Origin: Jacaranda mimosifolia
Lineage: Eukaryota; Streptophyta; Magnoliopsida; Lamiales; Bignoniaceae
Assembly: GCA_018894105.1 (NCBI GenBank)
Contig: CM032128.1
Coordinates: 16,039,001 to 16,103,000 of the forward strand
Direction of reading: 5' to 3'
DNA: 64,000 bases
Within the stretch, counting starts at the first letter, position 1. Each line of letters opens with the position of its first letter. Shown here piece by piece: positions 37,501 to 51,100 of this stretch. Position numbers and translations under genes: made by a program. Under the pieces are notes generated by a model that saw only the letters and a program-made list of their open reading frames with translations, was not told the origin of the DNA and ran no database searches.

Positions 37501-40500
37501 TATACTATCACTTTTAAATAATACATACTGAGAGGCTAAAAGTTTTGTACGGAAGGCTGAATGTTTGGCACTTCAATTGCTTGCAAAATGTGCCATTTAG
37601 ATGCACGGAATATACACTATACGCAAATTGTATACAACCTCATTCAATTAATGTAATGTGTATTGAAAGTGTGAATGTTTGGTGCTTCAATTACTGGTAA
37701 AATGTAGTTTAGATACACAGATTATATACTACCACTTTTGGATAGTCACCGAAACGTTGAATGTTTTGTAGTATAGTTACTTGTAAAATATATTTTAGGT
37801 ACACAAATTGTATACCACCACTTTCAGATAGTTTGTAGTTAAAGCATGAATATTTTGTATTATAATTGCTTGTAAAATACACTTTAGATACATAGGTTAT
37901 ATATTATCACTTTCAGATTATGTGTACTGGAATGTTGAATGTTTTGTACTACAATTCCTTGTAAAATGAACTATAGATATACTATCATGTTCAGATAATG
38001 TGCACTGGAACTTTAATTTCTTGTAAAATGTGCTATTTATATACATAGATTATACACCATGCACGTATCATACAGTACCACCTTTAGTTAATGTGCACAG
38101 AAAGGTTGAATATTTTGTTCTTCAATTGCTTGTAAAATAAAGTTTAGATACACAGGTTATATATTACCACTTTCAGATAATGTGTGCTAAAAGGGCAGAA
38201 TGTTTTGCAGTACAATTACCTGTAAAATATACTTTAGATATACAGATCATATATTACCACTTTCAGATAATGTTTGCGGGAGGTTGAATGGTTTGAAATA
38301 TAATTCCTTGTAAAATGAACTTTAGATATACTATCATGTTAAGATAATGTGTACTGAAAGGCAAAAAGTTTTGTGCTTCAATTTCAAGTATAATGTGCTA
38401 TTTAGATACATAGATTATACACCTTACACGTATTATACAATGCCACATGTAGTTAATGTGCATAGAAAGGTGGAATATTTTGTGCTTCAATTGCTTGTAA
38501 AATATAGTTTAGATACACAGGTTACATATTACCACTTTCAGATAGTATGTACTAAACGGCTGAATGTTTTGTACTATAATTGCTTCTAAAATGAACTTTA
38601 GATATACTTTCACGTTCAAATAATATGTACTGAGAGGCAGAAAGTTTTGTGCTTCAAATACTTGTAAAATGTGCTATTTAGATACACAAATTATACACCG
38701 TACACATATTATATACTACTATATTTAGTTAATTTGCACTGAACGGTTGAATATTTTGTGCTTCAATTGCTTGTAAAATATCCTTTAGATAAACAGATTA
38801 TGTACTACCACTTTCAAATAATATGTTCTAAACGGTTGAATATTTTGTATTATAATTGCTTGTAAAAATAATTTAGATACACAGATTAAATACTACAACT
38901 TGCAGATAATGTGTACGGAAGGCCGAATGTTTTTCACTTCAATTGCTTGCAAAATGTGCTATTCAGATGCACGGATTATACACTATACGCAAATTTTATA
39001 CAACCTCATTCCGTTATTGTAATGTGTATTGAAAGTGTGAATGTTTTGTGCTTCAATTACTTGTAAAATGTAGTTTAGATACACAGATTATATACTACCA
39101 CTTTTGGATAGTCACTGAAACGTTGAGTGTTTTGTAGTATAGTTACTTGTAAAATATATTTTAGGTACACAAATTGTATACCACCACTTTCAGATAGTTT
39201 GTAGTTAAAGCATGAATATTTTGTATTATAATTGCTTGTAAAATATACTTTAGATACATAGGTTATATATTATCACTTTCAGATTATGTGTACTGGAATG
39301 TTGAATGTTTTGTACTATAATTCCTTGTAGAATGAACTATACATATACTATCATGTTCAGATAATGTGCACTGGAACTTTAATTTCTTGTAAAATGTGCT
39401 ATTTATATACATAGATTATACACCATGCACGTATCATACAGTACCACCTTTAGTTAATGTGCACAGAAAGGTTGAATATTTTGCTCTTCAATTGCTTGTA
39501 AAATAAAGTTTAGATACACAGGTTATGTATTACCACTTTCAGATAATGTGTGCTAAAAGTGCAGAATGTTTTGCAGTACAATTACCTGTAAAATATACTT
39601 TAGATATACAGATCATGTATTACCACTTTCAGATAATGTATACGGGAGGTTGAATGGTTTGAAATATAATTCCTTGTAAAATGAACTTTAGATATACTAT
39701 CATGTTAAGATAATGTGCACTGAAAGGCAAAAAGTTTCGTGCTTCAATTTCATGTATAATGTGCTATTTAGATACATAGATTATACACCTTACACGTATT
39801 ATACAATGCCACATGTAGTTAATGTGCATAGAAAGGTGGAATATTTTGTGCTTCAATTGCTTGTAAAATATAGTTTAGATACACATGATATATATTACCA
39901 CTTTAAGATAATATGTACTAAAACGTTGAATGTTTTGTACTATAATTGCTTCTAAAATGAACTTTAGATATACTATCACTTTTAAATAATACATACTGGG
40001 AGGCTAAAAGTTTTGTACGGAAGGCTGAATGTTTGGCACTTCAATTGCTTGCAAAATGTGCCATTTAGATGCACGGAATATACACTATACGCAAATTGTA
40101 TACAACCTCATTCAATTAATGTAATGTGTATTGAAAGTGTGAATGTTTGGTGCTTCAATTACTGGTAAAATGTAGTTTAGATACACAGATTATATACTAC
40201 CACTTTTGGATAGTCACCGAAACGTTGAATGTTTTGTAGTATAGTTACTTGTAAAATATATTTTAGGTACACAAATTGTATACCACCACTTTCAGATAGT
40301 TTGTAGTTAAAGCATGAATATTTTGTATTATAATTGCTTGTAAAATACACTTTAGATACATAGGTTATATATTATCACTTTCAGATTATGTGTACTGGAA
40401 TGTTGAATGTTTTGTACTACAATTCCTTGTAAAATGAACTATAGATATACTATCATGTTCAGATAATGTGCACTGGAACTTTAATTTCTTGTAAAATGTG

Positions 40501-43500
40501 CTATTTATATACATAGATTATACACCATGCACGTATCATACAGTACCACCTTTAGTTAATGTGCACAGAAAGGTTGAATATTTTGTTCTTCAATTGCTTG
40601 TAAAATAAAGTTTAGATACACAGGTTATATATTACCACTTTCAGATAATGTGTGCTAAAAGGGCAGAATGTTTTGCAGTACAATTACCTGTAAAATATAC
40701 TTTAGATATACAGATCATATATTACCACTTTCAGATAATGTTTACGGGAGGTTGAATGGTTTGAAATATAATTCCTTGTAAAATGAACTTTAGATATACT
40801 ATCATGTTAAGATAATGTGTACTGAAAGGCAAAAAGTTTTGTGCTTCAATTTCAAGTATAATGTGCTATTTAGATACATAGATTATACACCTTACACGTA
40901 TTATACAATGCCACATGTAGTTAATGTGCATAGAAAGGTGGAATATTTTGTGCTTCAATTGCTTGTAAAATATAGTTTAGATACACAGGTTACATATTAC
41001 CACTTTCAGATAGTATGTACTAAACGGCTGAATGTTTTGTACTATAATTGCTTCTAAAATGAACTTTAGATATACTTTCACGTTCAAATAATATGTACTG
41101 AGAGGCAGAAAGTTTTGTGCTTCAAATACTTGTAAAATGTGCTATTTAGATACACAAATTATACACCGTACACATATTATATACTACTATATTTAGTTAA
41201 TTTGCACTGAACGGTTGAATATTTTGTGCTTCAATTGCTTGTAAAATATCCTTTAGATAAACAGATTATATACTACCACTTTCAAATAATATGTTCTAAA
41301 TGGTTGAATATTTTGTATTATAATTGCTTGTAAAAGTACTTTAGATACACAGATTATATACTACAACTTGCAGATAATGTGTACGGAAGGCCGAATGTTT
41401 TTCACATTAATTGCTTGCAAAATGTGCTATTTAGATGCACGGATTATACACTATACGCAAATTTTAAACAACCTCATTCAGTTAATGTAATGTGTATTGA
41501 AAGTGTGAATGTTTTGTGCTTCAATTACTTGTAAAATGTAGTTTAGATACACAGATTATATACTGCCACTTTTGGATAGTCACTAAAACGTTGAATGTTT
41601 TGTAGTATAGTTACTTGTAAAATATATTTTAGGTACACAAATTGTATACCACCACTTTCAGATAGTTTGTAGTTAAAGCATGAATATTTTGTATTATAAT
41701 TGCTTGTAAAATATTCTTTAGATACATAGGTTATATATTATCACTTTCAGATTATGTGTACTGGAATGTAGAATGTTTTGTACTATAATTCCTTGTAAAA
41801 TGAACCATAGATATACTATCATGTTCAGATAATGTGCACTGGAACTTTAATTTCTTGTAAAATGTGCTATTTATATACATAGATTATACACCATGCACGT
41901 ATCATACAGTACCACCTTTAGTTAATGTGCACAGAAAGGTTGAATATTTTGTTCTTCAATTCCTTGTAAAATAAAGTTTAGATACACATGTTATATATTA
42001 CCACTTTCCGATAATGTGTGCTAAAAGGGCAGAATGTTTTGCAGTACAATTACCTGTAAAATATACTTTAGATATACAGATCATATATTACCACTTTCAG
42101 ATAATGTGTACGGGAGGTTGAATGGTTTGAAATATAATTGCTTGTAAAATGAACTTTAGATATACTATCATGTTAAGATAATGTGCACTGAAAGGCAAAA
42201 AGTTTTGTGCTTCAATTTCATGTAAAATGTGCTATTTAGATACATAGATTATACACCTTACACGTATTATACAATGCCACATGTAGTTAATGTGCATAGA
42301 AAATTGGAATATTTTGTGCTTCAATTGCTTGTAAAATATAGTTTAGATACACAGGTTACATATTACCACTTTCGGATAATATGTACTAAACGGCTGAATG
42401 TTTTGTACTGTAATTGCTTCTAAAATGAACTTTAGATATACTATCACGTTCAAATAATATGTACTGAGAGGCAGAAAGTTTTGTGCTTCAAATACTTGTA
42501 AAATGTGCTATTTGGATACATAAATTATACACCGTACACATATTATATACTACTATATTTGGTTAATCTACACTGAACGGTTGAATATTTTGTGCTTCAA
42601 TTGCTTGTAAAATATCCTTTAGATAAACAGATTATATACTACCACTTTCAAATAATATGTTCTAAACGGTTGAATATTTTGTATTATAATTGCTTGTAAA
42701 AATACTTTAGATACACAGATTATATACTACAACTTGCAGATAATGTGTATGGAAGGCCGAATGTTTTTCACATTAATTGCTTGCAAAATGTGCTATTTAG
42801 ATGCACGGATTATACACTATACGCAAATTTTATACAACCTCATTCAGTTAATGTAATGTGTATTGAAAGTGTGAATGTTTTGTGCTTCAATTACTTGTAA
42901 AATGTAGTTTAGATACACAGATTATATACTACCACTTTTGGATAGTCACTGAAACGTTGAATGTTTTGTAGTATAGTTACTTGTAAAATATATTTTAGGT
43001 ACACAAATTGTATACCACCACTTTCAGATAGTTTGTAGTTAAAGCATGAATATTTTGTATTATAATTGCTTGTAAAATATTCTTTAGATACATAGGTTAT
43101 ATATTATCACTTTCAGATTATGTGTACTGGAATGTTGAATGTTTTGTACTATAATTCCTTGTAAAATGAACTATAGATATGCTATCATGTTCAGATAATG
43201 TGCACTGGAACTTTAATTTCTTATAAAATGTGCTATTTATATACATAGATTATACACCATGCACGTATCATACAGTACCACCTCTAGTTAATGTGCACAG
43301 AAAGGTTGAATATTTTGTTCTTCAATTCCTTGTAAAATAAAGTTTAGATACACATGTTATATATTACCACTTTCAGATAATGTGTGCTAAAAGGGCAGAA
43401 TGTTTTGCAGTACAATTACCTGTAAAATATACTTTAGATATACAGATCATATATTACCACTTTCAGATAATGTGTACGGGAGGTTGAAGGGTTTGAAATA

Positions 43501-46500
43501 TAATTGCTTGTAAAATGAACTTTAGATATACTATCATGTTAAGATAATGTGCACTGAAAGGCAAAAAGTTTAGCGCTTCAATTTCATGTAAATTGTGCTA
43601 TTTCGATACATAGATTATACACCTTACACGTATTATACAATGCCACAAGTAGTTAATGTGCATAGAAAGGTGGAATATTTTGTGCTTAAATTGCTTGTAA
43701 AATATAGTTTAGATACACAGGTTACATATTACCACTTTCAGATAATATGTACTAAATGGCTGAATGTTTTGTACTATAATTGCTTCTAAAATGAACTTTA
43801 GATATACTATCACGTTCAAATAATATGTACTGAGAGGCAGAAAGTTTTGTGCTTCAAATATTTGTAAAATGTGCTATTTGGATACACAAATTATACACCG
43901 TACACATATTATATACTACTATATTTAGTTAATGTGCACTGAACGGTTGAATATTTTGTGCTTCAATTGCTTGTAAAATATCCTTTAGATAAACAGATTA
44001 TATACTACCACTTTCAAATAATATGTACTAAACGGCTGAATGTTTTGTACTATAATTGCTTCTAAAATGAACTTTAGATATACTATCACGTTCAACTAAT
44101 ATGTACTGAGAGGCAGAAAGTTTTGTGCTTCAAATACTTGTAAAATGTGCTATTTAGATACACAAATTATACACCGTACACATATTATATACTACTATAT
44201 TTAGTTAATTTGCACTGAACGGTTGAATATTTAGTGCTTCAATTGCTTGTAAAATATCCTTTAGATAAACAGATTATATACTACCACTTTCAAATAATAT
44301 GTTCTAAACGGTTGAATATTTTGTATTATAATTGCTTGTAAAAATACTTTAGATACACAGATTATATACTACAACTTGCAGATAATGTGTACGGAAGGCC
44401 GAATGTTTTTCACTTTAATTGCTTGCAAAATGTGCTATTTCGATGCACGGATTATACACTATACGCAAATTTTATACAACCTCATTCAGTTAATGTAATG
44501 TGTATTGAAAGTGTGAATGTTTTGTGCTTCAATTACTTGTAAAATGTAGTTTAGATACACAGATTATATACCACCACTTTTGGATAGTCACTGAAACGTT
44601 GAATGTTTTGTAGTATAGTTACTTGTAAAATATATTTTAGGTACACAAATTGTATACCACCACTTTCAGATAGTTTGTAGTTAAAGCATGAATATTTTGT
44701 ATTATAATTGCTTGTAAAATATACTTTAGATACATAGGTTATATATTATCACTTTCAGATTATGTGTACTGGAATGTTGAATGTTTTGTACTATAATTTC
44801 TTGTAAAATGAACTATAGATATACTATCATGTTCAGATAATGTGCACTGGAACTTTAATTTCTTGTAAAATGTGCTATTTATATACATAGATTATACACC
44901 ATGCACGTATCATACAGTACCACCTTTAGTTAATGTGCACAGAAAGGTTGAATATTTTGCTCTTCAATTGCTTGTAAAATAAAGTTTAGATACACAGGTT
45001 ATATATTACCACTTTTAGATAATGTGTGCTAAAAGGGCAGAATGTTTTGCAGTACAATTACCTGTAAAATATACTTTAGATATACAGATCATATATTACC
45101 ACTTTCAGATAATGTTTACGGGAGGTTGAATGGTTTGAAATATAATTGCTTGTAAAATGAACTTTAGTTATACTATCATGTTAAGATAATGTGCACTGAA
45201 AGGCAAAAAGTTTTGTGCTTCAATTTCATGTATAATGTGCTATTTAGATACATAGATTATACACCTTACACGTATTATACAATGCTACATGTAGTTAATG
45301 TGCATAGAAAGGTGGAATATTTTGTGCTTCAATTGCTTGTAAAATATAGTTTAGATACACAGGTTACATATTACCACTTTCAGATAATATGTACTAAACG
45401 GCTGAATGTTTTGTACTATAATTGCTTTTAAAATGAACTTTAGATATACTATCACGTTCAAATAATATGTACTGAGAGGCTGAAAGTTTTGTGCTTCAAA
45501 TATTTGTAAAATGTGCTATTTAGATACACAAATTATACACCGTACACATATTATATACTACTATATGTAGTTAATTTGCACTGAACGGTTGAATATTTAG
45601 TGCTTCAATTGCTTGTAAAATATTCTTTAGATAAACAGATTATATACTACCACTTTCAAATAATATGTTCTAAATGGTTGGATATTTTGTATTATAATTG
45701 CTTGTAAAAATACTTTAGATACACAGATTAAATACTACAACTTGCAGATAATGTGTACGGAAGGCCGAATGTTTTTCACTTTAATTGCTTGCAAAATGTG
45801 CTATTTCGATGCACGGATTATACACTATGCGCAAATTTTATACAACCTGATTCCGTTAATGTAATGTGTATTGAAAGTGTGAATATTTTGTGCTTCAATT
45901 ACTTGTAAAATGTAGTTTAGATACACAGATTATATACTACCACTTTTGGATAGTCACTGAAACGTTGAATGTTTTGTAGTATAGTTACTTGTAAAATATA
46001 TTTTAGGTACACAAATTATATACCACCACTTTCAGATAGTTTGTAGTTAAAGCATGAATATTTTGTATTATAATTGCTTGTAAAATATACTTTAGATACA
46101 TAGGTTATATATTATCACTTTCAGATTATGTGTACTGGAATGTTGAATGTTTTGTACTATAATTCCTTGTAGAATGAACTATACATATACTATCATGTTC
46201 AGATAATGTGCACTGGAACTTTAATTTCTTGTAAAATGTGCTATTTATATACATAGATTATACACCATGCACGTATCATACAGTACCACCTTTAGTTAAT
46301 GTGCACAGAAAGGTTGAATATTTTGCTCTTCAATTGCTTGTAAAATAAAGTTTAGATACACAGGTTATATATTACCACTTTCAGATAATGTGTGCTAAAA
46401 TGGCTGAATGTTTTGCAGTACAATTACCTGTAAAATATACTTTAGATATACAGATCATATATTACAACTTTCAGATAATGTTTACGGGAGGTTGAATGGT

Positions 46501-48170
46501 TTGAAATATAATTCCTTGTAAAATGAACTTTAGATATACTATCATGTTAACATAATGTGCACTGAAAGGCAAAAAGTTTTGTGCTTCAATTTCATGTATA
46601 ATGTGCTATTTAGATACATAGATTATACACCTTACACGTATTATACAATGCTACATGTAGTTAATGTGCATAGAAAGGTGGAATATTTTGTGCTTCAATT
46701 GCTTGTAAAATATAGTTTAGATACACAGGTTACATATTACCACTTTCAGATAATATGTACTAAACGGCTGAATGTTTTGTACTATAATTGCTTTTAAAAT
46801 GAACTTTAGATATACTATCACGTTCAAATAATATGTACTGAGAGGCTGAAAGTTTTGTGCTTCAAATATTTGTAAAATGTGCTATTTAGATACACGAATT
46901 ATACACCGTACACATATTATATACTACTATATTTAGTTAATGTGCACTGAACGGTTGAATATTTTGTGCTTCAATTGCTTGTAAAATATCCTTTAGATAA
47001 ACAGATTATATACTACCACTTTCAAATAATATGTACTAAACGGCTGAATGTTTTGTACTATAATTGCTTCTAAAATGAACTTTAGATATACTATCACGTT
47101 CAACTAATATGTACTGAGAGGCAGAAAGTTTTGTGCTTCAAATACTTGTAAAATGTGCTATTTAGATACACAAATTATACACCGTACACATATTATATAC
47201 TACTATATTTAGTTAATTTGCACTGAACGGTTGAATATTTAGTGCTTCAATTGCTTGTAAAATATCCTTTAGATAAACAGATTATATACTACCACTTTCA
47301 AATAATATGTTCTAAATGGTTGAATATTTTGTATTATAATTGCTTGTAAAAATACTTTAGATACACAGATTATATACTACAACTTGCAGATAATGTGTAC
47401 GGAAGGCCGAATGTTTTTCACATTAATTGCTTGCAAAATGTGCTATTTCGATGCACGGATTATACATTATGCGCAAATTTTATACAACCTGATTCCGTTA
47501 ATGTAATGTGTATTGAAAGTGTGAATGTTTTGTGCTTCAATTACTTGTAAAATGTAGTTTAGATACACAGATTATATACTGCCACTTTTGGATAGTCACT
47601 GAAACGTTGAATGTTTTGTAGTATAGTTACTTGTAAAATATATTTTAGGTACACAAATTGTATACCACCACTTTCAGATAGTTTGTAGTTAAAGCATGAA
47701 TATTTTGTATTATAATTGCTTGTAAAATATACTTTAGATACATAGGTTATATATTATCACTTTCAGATTATGTGTACTGGAATGTTGAATGTTTTGTACT
47801 ATAATTTCTTGTAAAATAAACTATAGATATACTATCATGTTCAGATAATGTGCACTGGAACTTTAATTTCTTGTAAAATGTGCTATTTATATACATAGAT
47901 TATACACCATGCACGTATCATACAGTACCACCTTTAGTTAATGTGCACAGAAAGGTTGAATATTTTGCTCTTCAATTGCTTGTAAAATAAAGTTTTGATA
48001 CACAGGTTATATATTACCACTTTCAGATAATGTGTGCTAAAAGGGCAGAATGTTTTGCAGTACAATTACCTGTAAAATATACTTTAGATATACAGATCAT
48101 ATATTACCACTTTCAGATAATGTTTACGGGAGGTTGAATGGTTTGAAATATAATTCCTTGTAAAATGAAC
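31561..48170. repeat. HOR block 3: 1,366-bp family with 1,001, 1,102 and 1,642 variants
   Basis: The same anchor falls at 33,196, 34,197, 35,562, 36,928, 38,030, 39,396, 40,498, 41,864, 43,230, 44,872, 46,238 and 47,880. The spacings are 1,001, 1,365, 1,366, 1,102, 1,366, 1,102, 1,366, 1,366, 1,642, 1,366 and 1,642 bp. A 1,366-bp unit equals the 1,001-bp unit plus a four-sub-monomer insert (90+88+78+109 = 365 bp), first seen at 31,554-31,919. A 1,642-bp unit adds the 276-bp trimer, and a 1,102-bp unit has lost 264 bp. Confidence 0.9.
35300..41300. repeat. 2,468-bp composite HOR, about 2.4 copies
   Basis: Within block 3 the pair 1,366+1,102 repeats as a unit of 2,468 bp: anchors 35,562/38,030/40,498 and 36,928/39,396/41,864 are each 2,468 bp apart. 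A diagnostic ttcaagtataatg variant occurs at about 35,920, 38,386 and 40,854. Only a few substitutions separate the copies. Outer limits are approximate. Confidence 0.85.
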
Positions 48171-51100
48171 TTTAGATATACTATCATGTTAAGATAATGT
48201 GCACTGAAAGGCAAAAAGTTTTGTGCTTCAATTTCATGTATAATGTGCTATTTAGATACATAGATTATACACCTTACACGTATTATACAATGCTACATGT
48301 AGTTAATGTGCATAGAAAGGTGGAATATTTTGTGCTTCAATTGCTTGTAAAATATAGTTTAGATACACAGGTTACATATTACCACTTTCAGATAATATGT
48401 ACTAAACGGCTGAATGTTTTGTACTATAATTGCTTTTAAAATGAACTTTAGATATACTATCACGTTCAAATAATATGTACTGAGAGGCTGAAAGTTTTGT
48501 GCTTCAAATATTTGTAAAATGTGCTATTTAGATACACAAATTATACACCGTACACATATTATATACTACTATATTTAGTTAATGTGCACAGAAAGGTTGA
48601 ATATTTTGCTCTTCAATTGCTTGTAAAATAAAGTTTAGATACACAGGTTATATATTACCACTTTCAGATAATGTGTGCTAAAAGGGCAGAATGTTTTGCA
48701 GTACAATTACTGGTAAAATATACTTTAGATATACAGATCATATATTACCACTTTCAGATAATGTTTACGGGAGGTTGAATGGTTTGAAATATAATTCCTT
48801 GTAAAATGAACTTTAGATATACTATCATGTTAAGATAATGTGCACTGAAAGGCAAAAAGTTTTGTGCTTCAATTTCTTGTATAATGTGCTATTTAGATAC
48901 ATAGATTATACACCTTACATGTATTATACAGTGCCACATTTAGTTAATGTGCATAGAAAGGTTGAATATTTTGTGCATCAATTGCTTGTAAAATATAGTT
49001 TAGATACACAGGTTATATATTACCGCTTTAAGATAATATGTACTAAAAGGTTGAATGTTTTGTACTATAATTGCTTGTAAAATGAACTTTAGATATACTG
49101 TCACCTTCAAATAATGCATACAGAAAGGCTGAAAGTTTTGTACTTCAGTTGCTTGTAAAATGTGCTATTTAGATACATATATTATACACCAGACACATAT
49201 TATATACTACGACATTTAGTTATTGTGCACTGAAAGATTGAATATTTTGTGCTTCAATCGCTCGTACAATATACTTTAGATACACAGATTACATACTACC
49301 ACTTTGAGATAATATGTACTGAAAGGATGAATATCTTGTATTATAATTGTTTGTAAAATATAATTTAGATACACAGATTATACACTACCACTTTCAAATA
49401 TTGTGTACTGCCAGGCCGATTGTTTTGTTCTTTAATTGCTTGGAAAATATGCCAATTAGATACACAGATTATACACTATGCACTGATTATTTACTACCAT
49501 ATTCAGTTAATGTGTATTGAAAGAATGAATGTTTCGTGCTTCAATTACTTGTAAAATGTACTTTAGATACGCAAATTATATACTACCACTTTCAGATAGC
49601 TAGTACTGAAAGATTGAATATTTTGTGCTATAACTACTTATAAAATTTATTTTAGGTACACATATTGTATACAATCACTTTCAGATAGTATGTACTGAAA
49701 AAGCATGAATAATTTGTATTATAATTGCTTGTAATACAGGTTTTACGTTATCACTTTCAGAAAATGTGTACTGGAAGGTTGAATGTTTTGTACTGCAATT
49801 CCTTGTAAAATGAACTTTAGGTATAATATCACTTTCAGATAATGTGTACTGAAAGGCAGAATATTTTGTACGTCAATTGCTTATAAATTTGCTATTTAGA
49901 TACACAGATTACACAGCGTACACGTATAATATAGTACCACATTTAGTTAATATGCATAGAAAGGTTGAATATTTTGTGCTTCAATTGCTTGTAAAATGTA
50001 CTTTAGATACACAGGTTATATTTTGCCACTTTCAGATAATTTGTACTGAATGGTTGAATGTTTTGTTCTACAATTGCTTGTAAAATGAAGTTTAGATATA
50101 CTATCGCCTTCAAATAATGTGTACTGAAAGGCTGAAAGTTTTGTGCTTCAGTTGCTTGTAAAATGTGCTATTTAGATACACAGATTATGCACCACACACA
50201 TATTATATACTACCACATTCAGTTATTGTGCACTTAAAGGTTGAATATTTTGTGCTTCAAATGCTCGTACAATATACTTTAGATATACAGATTACATACT
50301 ACCACATTGAGATAATATGTACGGAAATGATGAATATCTTGTATTATAATTGTTTGTAAAATGTAATTTAGAAACACAGATTATACACTACCACTTTCAG
50401 ATATTGTGTATTGCTAGGCTGATTGTTTTGTACTTTAGTTGCTTGGAAAATATGCTCTTCAGATACACAAATTATACACTATACACTGATTATATTCTAC
50501 CATATTCAGTTAAGGTGTATTGAAAGAATGAATGTTTTGTGCTTCAATTACTTGTAAAATGTACTTTAGATACACAGATTACTTACTACAACTTTCGGAT
50601 GGTCTGCACTGAAAGGTTGAATGTATTGTACTACAATTATATGTTAAATATACTTTAGGTACAAATGTTATATACTACCACTTTCAGATAATGTTTACTG
50701 AAAGGTTGAATGTTTCGCACTACAATTACCTGTAAAATATATTTGATATATACAGGTTATATGTTACCTGTTTCAGATAATGTGTACGGGGGGTTGAATG
50801 GTTTATACTATAATTCCTTGTAAAATGAACCTTAGATATGCTATAATGTTTAGATAATGTGCATTAAAAGGCAAAAAGTTTTGTACTTCAATTTCTTGTA
50901 AAATGTGCTATTTATATACATAGATTATACACCATGCACGTATCATACAGTACCACCTTTAGTTAATGTGCACAGAAAGGTTGAATATTTTGTTCTTCAA
51001 TTGATTGTAAAATAAAGTTTAGATACACAGGTTATATATTACCACTTTCAGATAATGTGTGCTAAAAAGGCAGAATGTTTTGCAGTACAATTACCTGTAA

